Shown here in pieces: positions 37,122 through 49,964 of a stretch of DNA of 64,000 bases. Numbering within the stretch: position 1 is the stretch's first letter; every line of letters begins with the position of its first letter. The notes beneath the pieces are model-generated. The model worked only from the letters and a program-made list of their open reading frames with translations, ran no database searches and was not told the DNA's origin. Source of the DNA: Imbricaverruca yamaguchii (Eukaryota > Arthropoda > Thecostraca > Neoverrucidae). The DNA is taken from the NCBI GenBank assembly GCA_034440575.1, contig JAOTOL010001564.1, forward strand, positions 1,054,001-1,118,000, written 5' to 3'. The position numbers and the translations under genes were made by a program.

Positions 37122-37183
37122 AGTACCCATCAACAGTACCCATCAGCGGAACAGCAGATGGGTAGTACCCATCTGCTGTTCCG
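37122..37183. repeat. Near-perfect 37-base palindrome with adjacent direct repeat
   Basis: CGGAACAGCAGATGGGTA at 37147-37164 is followed, after one G, by its exact reverse complement ending at 37183. Immediately upstream CAGTACCCATCA occurs twice in tandem and shares TACCCATC with the palindrome arm. Confidence 0.95.
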
Positions 37184-37584
37184 GAACCGAGAACGATTCG
37201 CGGGGCACACTGAGCAGTGTCCGATGCTGTTTCCGAGACCGAAAGAAGCATGGTAGAGATTCTGCTATTCTCAATCTTTGACCCAGATAAGATTGAGGCG
37301 AGAGTGGACTAAGAAGTTCTCGCTGCTATTCCAGGCATCAGGACCGAGGTCGTGGAGAGTGGACGACTGCGGCGTAATTCGCTCCTATTTCTGGGACTCG
37401 AACTGCGCGGGGGGATAGACTATTCCGAGAACTAGACCTGGTTATTGGGGGACCGGGGAATGTGTTACCTGTTCTTCGGACAAGTACTGAAACCTGGATA
37501 CATTGCTGGGGATATTTTTTCTTGTTGGGGGTTGGGGGGGCAGGTAGGTGGACGGCCAGACTGAGTATTCAGTTTGTCTCAGTC

Positions 37585-37700
37585 ATGAGCGTTCATGACT
37601 ACTCTTAATACTATTTAGTCACCGCTCATGACTACTCTTAATACTCTTGTTACTCATTCTTATGCTTACACTCACTAAATAGTCTCGTTCATGACTACTT
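37585..37700 (+). repeat. Short direct repeats of TCATGACTACTCTTAATACT
   Basis: The 20-base motif occurs at about 37591 and 37627, with partial copies near 37689. Confidence 0.85.
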
Positions 37701-40259
37701 AGCGACTAATTAGTCGCCTCTAATATTCTTGGGACCAGGTCTCTTATCTGGACACATGGGAGGTGGGGGGGACACATGGGGGGGGCAGATTGAGGTGTCG
37801 TCATTGCTGCTCTCGGGATTCGGCCGCGAACTTGAACACGTTGTGTGTTTGTGAGTGTGAGTATTTGTGAGTGGGAGGGGTGCAGACTGTGGAGTGGTCG
37901 CCAATGTTTTTGGGACTCGAGGCTAAACACACAGGGGAGGGCAGGAGCAGACTGCAGTGTCGCTTCTCGTGGCGCCACCGGTGCCGGAGATAGCATCCGA
38001 CAATCGCCGTGGTTCAAAGGATGCCGTCAATTACCAGGTGTACAAACATTACGGCCGGTGAAATGAGTCGGTCTTCGTGCTGCATAATGATCTCCTAATG
38101 ACAGCAGGCGCGGAGGCTTAATTTACCTGTGACGCCCACCCCGACCCGGCCGCGACCGCGGCGCCAGACGAAGAGAAAATTAAGCCCCTTCCAGCTACGC
38201 TGCCATTAGTTTGGAAGTGCGGTCGTGTCGTCGGCGCGAAAGATGTTGTGACGTTGAGGGAGGACGTTGTGAGTAATAGGTGGATGCGTGCACGCACATG
38301 GCTTCCGCTATCAGCATGCGTCTTGCTTCTGTCAATATGGCATGCTTTTCAATGGTGAGATCAGACAAGAAAGTAGGCGGGTTATTGAGTACAAATATGT
38401 CAATGTCCTTTCGGGGTTCCATGTTTGCGTGTTTAGTCCATGTATGTAGCATATGTAGGCTTGCAACAATGTATTCCTGGGCTGCTGTTAACTGCGTTCA
38501 CCTCCATCGTCTACAATCAGGTTTTGTTCGCATGTATCACTGCGCATGTACGAATCAGTCATATTCACGCACCAATGTGGACGATAATAGCACGCAGAAC
38601 TCCAAGACTACTTTTTGGAACCTCGATCCGCGGATAAAATTCTTAAGAAATTTAACATCATATATTCCTTGGTTTTCGGTGCAATACAGTATATTTTTAT
38701 TTTCATGTCTTCTATGCTCAACTCTCACTCCGACCCAATTCTGGTCCCCTGTGCACGCCGCCCATGTTCTACAACTCTGGATCACCAGCCACCAAGTGCC
38801 CGGATAAATATAGCGTAGATCATTCTTTTATTGTAACAAACTACTCGATAAATGAATGCACTCTAGGAAAATGAGCATAGGACTGACATAACATACCAAT
38901 CGAAGTAATATCTCAATCAAACTATGATACAACCCCAGACCTTTCTGCTATATGTCCAAAAATGTAATTTACTGGCTTTGACATGATGTATTAACACGCG
39001 TAGTGCGAGTGGGTGAGTTTAATCATCGGATATATTTCTGGAACTATGCCATCGCCATCGCTATGAAATTTCGCACACTTCCAAAACGTGATGTGCTCTC
39101 ATTGTGTCAAGAAGTGTGCATCAGGCCTTTTAAGATACCACAGCTAGGGCGGCGTCAAACTGAGGTCACGATCTCATCTCAGTTTAAACACGATATCATC
39201 TCAGTTCGACTTTAGATGCATTGTACATTGACATGTTTTTAAGCAAACCATACAAGATGCAGTCAAAAGTGAAATGGGACACCATAGACCAATGATTAAA
39301 GTAAAACCAAAAATTCAAAATGTTACATAATACATATCTAGGTCAAATGAAAACCAAAACGCAACAAATAATTATTTGCACATAGCGTCACTGCTAATCA
39401 ATATTTTCGGAAACTCAGAATATTGTAGTGCCAAATTAAGTCCTCTGGAAGTGTGTTGGGTTTCAAGTCATATCAGGTCAGGTCACTGAACGATGAAGAT
39501 GAAATATGAAGCGTGCATTCCAGGCTCTTTGGGAGGTAAATCATGCAGATATTATGCAGAATCGGAATGGTCTTATGAGAATGACATGCTATTATTGATA
39601 GTGTACAGACTAGTGCGAGCTGTTGCGGACAGCGGATGGCCAGACCGGGATAATGTTGCACCCCGACCTTATTTCTAACGTGATTGGAATGAAAATGAAA
39701 ATGTTGAATTTTTGCTTCATAAAATCGTAAGTCTTGTTTTTTCTCCGACATTTTCAAGTGTAACATGTATTGTTTTACGTTGGCAGCACTTCGCATCTTT
39801 CCCTGAACGCCATTTATTTCGGAAACTGTAATCGTCTATAGTTCACCACGTGCTTCCAGGTATTTGACCTCGACAGGGTCCATGACCATGGCATTTGGCC
39901 GTGTCACCTGAGTTAGACTGAGTCCTTGGTTTGCATATCATGAATATTGAAGCATGAAATCGCATGTATTATACGACCAGGACCCGAAAGCTACCGTGAA
40001 GACAGTTGACCGACTGTACATTGCATCCCGGCATTGACTTGCTTCACCAAGCCTAGAAGGTTAACTAAAAGAGATGGAGAAACCGTTTCAAGTAACCATA
40101 CCCGTTCAAGTACGCAGCTATAGCATGCCGTTTACCACATCTCTATATCTTGCTTAGCACAAGAGGGTAAAGTTGCTTATGGAATAAGGTCTAGCTGGCA
40201 CGCTCCACACCGCGAAATGTTGGGCATTATCTTGAGCTCATATATATCAAAAGCTGGTT
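37701..40259. other. Intergenic stretch
   Basis: G-runs at 37740-37790 could form a G-quadruplex on the plus strand. A 175-codon plus-strand open frame (38280-38807) has no recognisable motif. An AGGTCAGGTCA pair lies at about 39475. Confidence 0.35.
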
Positions 40260-40329
40260 AGGAAAAGTGGCAGGTCTTACGCAAACAATTCGTACATGTT
40301 TGCGGCTTACGACACACTGAGCAGCTGAT

Positions 40330-40447
40330 GACACGTGGCGTCGTCTGCCTCTCACCCTGGTAGGGAGGGCGTGCACCGCCGAGAATCGAACGCCGTACCT
40401 GCCTCTGATTTCCAAGACTCAGCCTAACCACTACCGACGACCCCGAA
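40330..40447 (-). mobile_element. SINE candidate with tRNA-Ser-like head
   Basis: On the minus strand TAGTGGTTAGGCTG (40420-40433) is a good Pol III A-box and GGCGTTCGATTCTC (40381-40394) a good B-box, at normal tRNA spacing. The segment between them, GAGTCTTGGAAATCAGAGG, resembles a tRNA-Ser anticodon arm. Flanking sequence does not close a full acceptor stem, so this is a tRNA-derived SINE or tRNA pseudogene. The body probably continues towards 40260; no clear tail was identified. Confidence 0.6.
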
Positions 40448-40756
40448 TCAGACATAGCACGCAAGAATAACCTCACTGATGGGGACGGCATCCGTCCCCT
40501 CCCTCGCCAGTGCCAGAATATGACTAAATGTAGCCTAGTCTTTACGAAAATACTCCGGCTATGTTTCTCTATTGTGACAACGTCAGCACACCCTTCTGTC
40601 TTCTGTTGCGCGCGCCGTGAACCACACGTGGCAGGAGCTACGCGCCGTCCGCTTCCCTCCCCTAATCGAAGGTGGCAGGGGCCCACTGTTCGGCCGTGTT
40701 TGGGCCGAGCTCGGGGAGTAAATTCTCGGTGGGCAGCGTGTTGTCTGGCGCCTCCT

Positions 40757-41521
40757 GCTGTACAGTCTCGGCACGTCACCGCCGCCGGGCCGGCTGTACA
40801 GTCTCGGCACGTCACCGCCGCCGGGCCGGCTGTACAGTCTCGGCACGTCACCGCCGCCGGGCCGGCTGTACAGTCGCGGCACGTCACCGCCGCCGGGCCG
40901 GCTGTACAGTCGCGGCACGTCACCGCCGCCGGGCCGGCTGTACAGTCGCGGCACGTCACCGCCACCGGGCCGGCTGTACAGTCTCGGCACGTCACTGCCG
41001 CCGGGCCGGCTGTACAGTCGCGGCACGTCACCGCCACCGGGCCGGCTGTACAGTCGCGGCACGTCACCGCCGCCGGGCCGGCTGTACAGTCGCGGCACGT
41101 CACCGCCACCGGGCCGGCTGTACAGTCGCGGCACGTCACCGCCGCCGGGCCGGCTGTACAGTCGCGGCACGTCATCGCCGCCTGGCCGGCTGTACAGTCG
41201 CGGCACGTCACCGCCGCCGGGCCGGCTGTACAGTCGCGGCACGTCACCGCCGCCGGGCCGGCTGTACAGTCGCGGCACGTCACCGCCACCGGGCCGGCTG
41301 TACAGTCGCGGCACGTCACCGCCGCCGGGCCGGCTGTACAGTCGCGGCATGTCACCGACGTCACCGCCGCCGGGCCGGCTGTACAGTCGCGGCACGTCAC
41401 CGCCGCCGGGCCGGCTGTACAGTCGCGGCACGTCACCGCCACCGGGCCGGCTGTACAGTCGCGGCACGTCACCGCCGCCGGGCCGGCTGTACAGTCTCGG
41501 CACGTCACCGCCGCCTGGCCG
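40757..41521. repeat. 36-bp minisatellite, 21 copies
   Basis: The unit is CTGTACAGTCGCGGCACGTC followed by ACCGCCGCCGGGCCGG. Twenty-one head-to-tail copies differ by a few recurrent substitutions (TCTCGG/TCGCGG, GCCGCC/GCCACC, CCGGGC/CCTGGC). Copy 17 carries a 9-bp internal duplication (GTCACCGAC). Since 36 is a multiple of three and only one of six frames contains a stop, five long frames (up to 430 codons) cross it. None can be taken as a gene on length alone. It contains the self-complementary cores GCCGGC and TGTACA. Confidence 0.97.
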
Positions 41522-42759
41522 GCTGTCGGCTCGGGTTGCACGCGCGGCACAATTGAGGGTGACGGCCGCGACGAGCTGCCCGTCTGCTCCGGTAACGATG
41601 AGGTGACAAATGAAGTGCGCGCTTCCCGCCGCCACGCCGCTGTGTTAGTTACCAGAGATCAGCTCTGACGTTGGATAAATGTCTCCCTGTTTCCGAGCTA
41701 ATGCCTTTTCTGTATACTCCTAGAGATGTAATTGACGGTCACACAGAACAATTATGGATGACTAACAGTCTGTATTCACTTTTTCTTCAGAACCATAACA
41801 CTACGTATATGTCACTTGACATCTTGCATAGTCAGACTGGGTCTTGCAATTCATATTGGTATGCAACGCAAATCATATACAAATGTAGCCCTATAGGATG
41901 TACTATGCATCTTAGAATCAAACCGTCACAGACGCTTCAGCCTATGACGATACTAGTGTGACGAAAGAAAGTTAAGCGTATAAGCAAGTTGGAAAACATG
42001 GTCATGCGGGGTATGCACCTCCACCCTTAGATCGTATGCACGATATTGAAAATGAAAGCAAGCGAAGGCCGGCACTTAAGCATTGAAGACCATAGGCATT
42101 GGGTGAGCTTTGAGTGACACATGATCGCTAGGTTTGCACTTCATGTGGAGGAAATATAATTTGAGCTCGGTATTTAAAAACCAGAGGCAGCCCATCATTT
42201 TTTTTCAAGGCCAGACATCTAAGCGGCATACGTGGGTCTCAGTAAAGTGAACCGTCGCTGTTAAAAGCATACGGCATCCTACCTTCTCTGAACTCCATTT
42301 GCCGGCAACAGCGGCGCACCCATGCATTCGCATCCAAAGTGGAGCCGGAGCACGGTTGAGCAGTAGGGCAGCATGCCAGCCATGAAGCCGTCACAGTCGA
42401 CCATCCAGTGACGCTTTATCACACCGATTCCCGGCGCCAGCGGTCAATTGGCACTGGCAAAGCATGGTTCGCATCGTAAACTGCAACCGAATGGCCAGAA
42501 TGAAGGCGGAACGTAGAAATTAAGCCATAAGTGTGAAGGTGATAACATCGCATAGCGAGATGGCCTCTGCGAAATTGAACCAACGACTCTCGTATTTTGG
42601 TCGAGTCCGAAAATTAATGCAGTCCGGTTGTACAGCGACCCCGCCACGGCCCTAACCCTCAGTGTCGCTTTGTCTCGGGAGAGTCATCGCCCGCCAACCA
42701 GTCCAGTCCTGCGTGTTAAACCCGGGCTCAAGTTAGCGTCGTCAGCTATAGCCGGCTGC
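41522..42759. other. Intergenic stretch
   Basis: Nothing specific recognised. Confidence 0.4.
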
Positions 42760-42985
42760 AATAAAACGTCCAGTGCGTGCTGTGCCTGTGTGTGCCTGCT
42801 ATTGAGACATCCAGCCAATGCTGTGCGTATGTACCTGCCATTGAGACATCCAGTGAGTGCTGTGTATATGTACCTAGCTTTGGGACATTCAGTGCGTGAT
42901 GTGTGTACCTGCCTATGAGACGGCCAATGTGTGCTGTGTGTGCCTGCCATTGAGACATCCAATGGGAGCTGTGTGTACCTGGCGT
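42760..42985 (+). repeat. 35-39-bp minisatellite
   Basis: GAGACATCCA(G/A)TG followed by GTGTGTACCTGCC(A)TT repeats at 42804, 42843, 42882, 42917 and 42952, so the unit shortens from 39 to 35 bp along the array. Confidence 0.85.
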
Positions 42986-43154
42986 CGCCAACAATGAGGT
43001 GGCTGCGGGAACAGGCTGACCGCGCTACCGAGTGGCCGCTGGCATTGGATGAGCGACGCCGCCCCCTTCAGTCATTACACGAATTTATGATCCTCCGCAA
43101 TGATGGCTGTGTTGGGACCGAGACTTCAGTGTCCCGCCAGCACACACCATAACG

Positions 43155-43380
43155 TGGGGAGTTGTTGCGGAGAGAGTGAGGGAGAGAGGGGAGAGGGAGG
43201 GAGAGACAGACAGAGCGAGGCAGAAAACAACACCAGCTGAGAGAGGGGGAGTAGAATTTGATGGAGAGAGAAAGAAGGGAATCGGAAGAAAATAGGCAAG
43301 CATGGATGAGGATGTGACAAGGGGATGTGAGGCTGAGAGGATGTGAGTGAATAATGGTCAGTAGACAGAGAGACAGTGAA
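43155..43380. repeat. GA-rich tract
   Basis: Degenerate GAGAGA/GGGAGA sequence with AGACAG interruptions. Confidence 0.9.
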
Positions 43381-46300
43381 CGATGCGGGAGCATAAGCGT
43401 GTGTTCAGGTAGCTTCACGTTGACTACGATGACGGGATCCTATCTCTCATTAATAACCAAACTCAATGCCCATCCAGTAGGAGCTTGTTTGCGTCAGGCC
43501 AATCTAATGCGTTCCAATGGAAATCAATTAGCTTGCCGAATACGCAGCGAGACGCGTTCGCAGATTGCCACCAGAATATTCAGATTCGTCATCAATGGAT
43601 GAAATTAATCAAAGCTAGAGCAGTCCCGCCCGCCCGATCGATGCTACATAGGAGCAGCAGCAAAACACGGTCCATTGCTGTCATGGCAGCCAGATTTGGT
43701 TTAGACGCGATGTGTGCCGTAATGCGTGGTAACAACAGTCCATCCCAATTACTACAGACAACAGTTCGGTGCAATGTATGCATGCACATAGGTGCAAAAT
43801 ACGAAACGAAAAAGGAAGTACTTCCCGTTCTTCACATCTTCACGCACAGCCGAACGATGCTGGCGATGCTGCATCGTTCTACCCTCTTGAATGTTAGCTC
43901 GTATCGGAAGATAATTTCAGAAACGTATGCCGAATACGAGTTATAAACTATGCCGCATAGTGCTCTCTGTTCTGGGTTGTGCATTGAGCAATCCGACTAA
44001 GCGATAGTTTTCTGTACCATGCTCATACCTCTGATTTGTTCGTGTTACAATATTGAATCACGAACTCGTATGTCATAATTCGGAATGAAAGCGAACACGA
44101 ATTGGCACACAAGTGGATGCCATTAGCATTTTATTTTGATCTACGTGAAGCGTTCAAAACCCGGCTGAAGCAAAACCAGGGCAGCATACGTCGATGCCCT
44201 GTTAGGCAATTATGGTTGGATATGCAGGAACGTCGTGTTATGGAATTTATTGGGGACTAACTCAGCTAAAATGGAGGCTCCCGGACTGGAGGCGACTTGA
44301 ATAATATGTTGACTGAAGGGCAAATTGTATCCTCTTCCCCTTCCAGTGATCGGGAAATGTTTTCAATTTTAGGGGCAATATGGCTAACGTAACAAAATAC
44401 TTCATTTCCATGCATATTTATGAACGTCTTGCACACCCCTCACACAGCGGGACATGATTCACCGGGTGAGGGGGGGGGGACAGATATGTTGGCTTCCATG
44501 TTGAAGTTGAAAATCTTGCCAAGATAGCCCCATTAAAAACGTGACACACCTGCGGTTTTAATTGGCCTGGAAATGCCAATTCTTTCCTTCAACCTCGAGT
44601 GGGAAACCATCAGCCTCCAGATTGTCAATCGCTGCCGCTCTAGCCCAAACCCGAGCACCAGTCAGTGCTAGAGAGCGCTGAGACTCTGCATGTCCCGGGC
44701 AGCCGACTGCGTCTCAGAGCGGCCCAGCACTCTTTTCCTCCGTTCCCCGGGGACTATCCGCCGGGAGTGTCTGTTTACCGGGCTGGGCCAGGCTGACGTC
44801 CGTATTATTAGCAGTGATGACTCCAAATAAACGTCGCGTTCAGTTACTGCCAGTCCGTCGACAGGGCTGCCGGCGGGGGACCTCGTGCCCCCGTCATCGC
44901 CGTCCCAATCTCGGCCGGCGCTGTCGTCTTCGATGATAAACGACAGCACGGCGCAGACGGTTCAGATAGTCGAAGGTAGTTCTGTTGCGTGTCGATAGGT
45001 GGCAGATGTGGGTTGCTGTTGAAGGTTCAACCGCTACGACGATTTTCAACCCTTCAATGTGCCCCACTGTACTATGCCGACGGCAGGTCAGGATCCATGG
45101 ATTTGCTAAAGGGCGAGGGCGGCACATGGTCGTAACAGGGTAAGCAAAAATTAAGAAAGGGTGTGGGTAGTGTTAAGGCCAAGCCAATTTTAAGCCACCT
45201 TTCAGACAACGCTATTAGGTTAGAGGTTAAGATCGGAGAACATTGCAGGGGCCTGCCCTTCACATGTTCCTATGTCCAAGGGACGGCATCTAGAATGGGC
45301 AGCAGAACTTAGGTCGAAAGAGTTTAAACATGGTTTAACCTTGGGTTTAAACACGACGCATATTCCAGCCTAGAAGCTTAAGTTGAGCTTTTCTTTCAGG
45401 AAGTTGGTCATCGGACCAATACGTTGTGAAGGAGAGCGTGAAACTCTCAAAGCCTCAAAAAGTAGATTGTGTTATGGGCTCTCGCAAGCATGCTTTTACT
45501 CTTACTCGGGCGCAGCTAGCTTCGGGAGTTCGGCAAAGGAGAGGAAACTGGCGGCTGTTGATGAGGGAACATGCTCTCCCTGCCGAACATATCAGTGGTT
45601 TTGAGTTCCATAATGAAGCAGCATATAACTGAGCTTTAAACCTGGTTTGAAGCTGATAATATTAATAGAATCACGACAATACAGACGCCGTCGTAATTCG
45701 AACTGGTCTATTCTTCAGTCTGTTGAAAATTCCGATCTTGATAATAACCAAATTCCTTTGGCTAGCTCCATAACTATGCAAATTTCTGGCACCATTCTGG
45801 CCAAGATCAGCGACCAAATACGCAAAGTAGTCCAAAGGTGTAACTACATGTTTGCTTTCTCAAGCGTTTTCGGCTTACCTCTACCAGGAATCTTGCGTCG
45901 GCAGCATTCAGACCCTCGTGTTTTCTCACGTACCTTTTTATCCCTCAGTATTAGGTGGGGGCGACCGCACGCCAGTTGAATCAAATTAAAGAACTCATCA
46001 ACTTGGCTGCACGCATCACCACCGGCAGCAGGCGGAGCCGGCAGATCACCCCGCCACTACAGTCGCCGGGGAGGCGGTGGATGGATCGCTGAAGGTCTAG
46101 TACGGGTGAGGGATCTCATTCCGGTCTTCACAGCGCCGGCCATTGAGTGGCCCCCTGTCCACTATTCTGGAGGCCGGACGGATACTCCGCAGCGAGGCGC
46201 ACTGCCGTCTCGCCCATGGGCTTCAGGCCATCGACGGCCTCCGGTCTTCACCTTCGAAGGGCGGACTGGCCGCATCGTGATGGGTGTTCTTGTGCTGAGC

Positions 46301-48467
46301 GGCTGCTTGGAATCGGCAATTGCCATCTGCCACTGCGGCCATAATTGTGTTGTCTTTCGAGAGCTTAAAATGTTTTGTCATTATTTTTACCTAGTCATCA
46401 TGTACGGACGAGAAACTCAGGCCTTGCCGCGTATTGTGAGTTGTTTCATGAATGAAAATATAAAACCACTGGCAAGGAATAATTTTATGGCGAAGAAACC
46501 CTGGCCCAACAAGCTGTGCCACAAATTAAACTTGTCGTTCGATAAGAGGACGGAAATATCGCATGAGAAAAAGCATTTAGCCGGGAGCGTCCCAGCTGAA
46601 AGTTTCTTTAATTGTTTTTAATTGGGTCATGAAACGGAAAATAGCATGGGGAAGTACCTGTCCGAACTACGATTCTCCTCTATGCTCCCCTTATCCTGGT
46701 CATTTCGCTGGGTCCACCAGACCGACACCGGTGCCAAGCTCCGCCATTTCGCCCTTAATTTTTATGGCATCCGTTCTCAGTTTATCTAATCAGACAGCGC
46801 GAACAAAACACGGCAATTATGCTTCAGAGCTGCCCCACCTCTCAGACACGACAAACGGCTAATGACCCGGCCATCCGTGCCCAACACGTGGCGAACGATG
46901 CACCTGGGCACGTACGAAATGGCCGACACGCGCGGGCACGACTGTAATTGCTCTCTTCGCCGGCAATCAAAGGCGATGACGAGCGCCGACAGCCGACAGC
47001 TTCAGGCATCTGTCCGTCGTTGTCTGGAAGTCGCTGAGTTGTCGGCAGCCTATGGGCCTCAACGATGTTGTAGTGCCGATAATGGCAAGGAACAACATAA
47101 TACTCGATTAATCTGTAAGTATGACGATCCGTGCAAGCCCGGGCAGATAGAGCAGTGCAACATAGCACAGAGACACAACATTATCAGGGTGTCAATACCG
47201 TAGCGATCGTGCCAGGTGTACTCACTTGGTTGGCGCAGTTTTATATATTCCTATCAAGTTCAGGTAAATGGCACTGCCATAGCATTGTCATACAGTTGAC
47301 TGTTGGCGAAGAATAACTCCGAGGAGCCTGCAGTGATAACACCTCCCACTAGCAATCAACCGACCCCAATTTTAAAATGAATAGGAACACAACTAGCTAA
47401 TGCTTTTGGAGAAAAGACAATAATGCTGGTGATGCATAAACATGAGATATGTTCGGTAAGCCTTTGCAATAGTGCGCTAGGCAGCCTGCAGCTGGCACCT
47501 TTTGCAATATTACAAAATGTTCATAGAAATTAAGAAACAATGATATACATGGAAAACGTGCATTCAGAGCTGCTAATAATAGAATAAAGATTGCATACAG
47601 GAACTTACATTCACGAAATAATTCCAATCTGAATCAAGGCACGTAAGAAACGGCTGAAAGCACGCCCCATGAAGATGAAAAGAAATAAGAATCGTCCTTT
47701 CGCACCAGGTTGGCGTGCCTTGGGATATAACAGCATCAATAACCCATGCTTTCATCAAATGAAAGAACAATTTGAGTTGAGAAGAAATATGACCTGGCAT
47801 GTACTGCAACATTAATCTCCTTATTTGGAGCTTGACGTGCCCAGGTCGATCGGCCAATTATGGGCACTATTGCCTGACCATAAAAGGAAAATGGCACAAA
47901 TAGCGTAAATGTTCGCCTAAGTTCATCCTGTGTTATCTGCTGTGGTGCAGAATGCACAAACAAAATATGATTGCATTGTCATTGCATTAGCAAAAAAAAG
48001 TTGTGTTCCGACCATAGCTGAAAGCGGAGTCTGAGTAGTGAGCTTCATTTAGGGGGTGAATTTCAGAATTCCGGGGCGATAAGTTGCGACAAATCTACTG
48101 TCCAAGCAACATGTCAACTTCAGAGATTTGCATGTTTCCGACTGAGCTACGTTTAACGCAATCACACCGCTCTGAACGTCTTCTGATATGTCGCCACCGA
48201 GCTGACACAGCGTGCCCTTCAGGACACGTTTCCTCGCGCCTTCCCTTCATCGGCAACACCAGTCCCAGCGCGTTCTATCGCACCAGATCGACCACCGTGG
48301 CGCCGAGCTGAACGGACTAACTCGCGGTAATTGCCTTCGTCGTTCGGATCCCGGCCAAATCATGGCCTCGCCTGCCGTCACGAGTTGCAGTAGGGCAGCG
48401 GGACGCCGGCCCACACACCCAGCCGGCGGAGGTCATTACCGACTCAGGAAGTCAGTCGGCTGTGGCC
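43381..48467. other. Intergenic or intronic stretch
   Basis: About 5 kb without a supported gene. The 153- and 171-codon plus-strand frames (43485-43946, 46106-46621) show no motif or codon bias. 44640-44950 and 46010-46290 are GC-rich and could be regulatory or exon-proximal. Confidence 0.35.
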
Positions 48468-48737
48468 GTGACGTCACTGCGGTTCCAGTCCGGTGCCGTG
48501 ATGCCATTGTGGCTCGAGTCCGGTGCCGTGACGTCATTGTGGGTCGTGTTCGGTCCCGTGGTGTCATTGTGGGTCGTGTCCGGTGCCGTGATGTCATTGT
48601 GGGTCGAGTCCGGTCCCGTGATGTCATTGTGGGTCGTGTTCGGTCCCGTGGTGTCATTGTGGGTCGTGTCCGGTGCCGTGATGTCATTGTGGGTCGTGTT
48701 CGGTCCCGTGGTGTCATTGTGGCTCCAGTCTGGTGCA
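48468..48737 (+). repeat. 30-bp minisatellite, nine copies
   Basis: The unit is GTGATGTCATTGTGGGTCGT followed by GTCCGGTGCC. Copies 3-4, 6-7 and 8-9 alternate a GTTCGGTCCC variant with a GTGGTGTC-starting variant, so part of the array has spread as 60-bp dimers. Long frames on both strands are artefacts of the unit length. Confidence 0.95.
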
Positions 48738-49624
48738 GACAGGCATGTTCGTGGATGCATCCTGGTCTGCGCCGCCGCCCGGCGTGAAGTGTGTCATTCG
48801 TGGGCCTGATGGTATTTCACTGGTTGCAAACCTTACCGGCTTTGGCATGTCGATAACGTCACGTGCGGCCAAATAAGACACAGTGCTGATTAGTTCCATT
48901 AGTACAGAACATTACCTAAGTTACATCCCTAAGAATGCTGCAGGTCAGGTGATGTACCTGTAGCAACCCTGTACCGCTACTGTTCCTGGGGGCTTCCGGT
49001 TAGCATATGCAGGTGCACACAAGGTTGCACAGCACCAGAGAACACCAGACGGTGCGTGATTGCGTTAGGAAAGCAGTGACATCCTGCTTGTGCAAGATGA
49101 CTCTGGTGTACATAGCTCTTGCCCGTTGCCGACACCGTTATGACCCGGCTGGTTCGCCAACATTGAGCCGCGATGACGTCGCAATAACACAATCACCAAC
49201 TCGCCGTGATTAGGCACAAGTTCTCCATATCCGGAGGGACATGATCGAATGCATCTCATCAACTCGGTAGGGACTGATCGGAGTTCTTGTCGCGTAAGGC
49301 GAATTCGATGCTCGTCTAAAGTGGGACTGATCGCACCATGGTGACAAAGCGAGGACTTGTTAGATGAAGTAGAGTTGCTGAATGTGTCATGTTCCATTCA
49401 GGATAGCATCGATGTCAGAGGCGATTTTCAAGGGTTGGCAGGGAAAATATTGCTTACTCACGCGTGGAGGCAGTTTGACGTTTAACAAACACTTGCATTG
49501 GAAATTTCTTTGTCATGCACACTAAATATATAAATACGTCGGACAAATTTCTCTACTTTTAGCCGGACCCAGTATTTCCGATAAAGATGAATTCAAACCG
49601 AAGAAAAACCGTTCAACGACAAAA
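48738..49624. other. Intergenic stretch
   Basis: Nothing specific recognised. Confidence 0.4.
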
Positions 49625-49828
49625 TTTGGATGGAAAGTTAAACGTGTCTTCATAGCACCGGCACGACCGCCCCGGTATTTCGTAATCGGCCTTGCCGGGC
49701 CAGTTGACAACTGACCCCCCAGCCAGGGGCTAAATACGAGCGGGTGAAGTGACACGAACCCTGTCTTCCCAGGGTAGGAGAGACCAGTGCAGACCAGCGC
49801 TTCGACGAACTGAACTACATGGGAGGCG
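49625..49828 (-). mobile_element. tRNA-derived SINE, about 200 bp
   Basis: On the minus strand GTAGTTCAGTTCGTCGAAGC (A-box, about 49799-49818) is followed 35-40 bases later by ACAGGGTTCGTGTC (B-box, about 49751-49764). A GC-rich body follows, then a LINE-like tail, CCGGTGCTATGAAGACACG, near 49640. A Pol III head with a LINE-derived tail is the normal SINE layout. The head is of a different tRNA type from the candidates at 40.4 and 54.7 kb. Confidence 0.65.
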
Positions 49829-49937
49829 CTTCTGCAGACAAATTTAAAATGACAACAATTTATGTCATAATAATAAAAACATACAAATGCACAAACTTCT
49901 CTCTCCTGCCGGCATTTATAGCTAAGATTCTGCTATG

Positions 49938-49964
49938 ATATATATATATATATATATATATATA
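49938..49964. repeat. (TA)n microsatellite
   Basis: Short pure TA tract. Confidence 0.95.

Noticed and set aside
40258..41668. Open frames of 430, 382, 350 and 294 codons on both strands
   Set aside because: All are produced by the 36-bp satellite, which is stop-free in five frames. Length is no evidence for a gene here.
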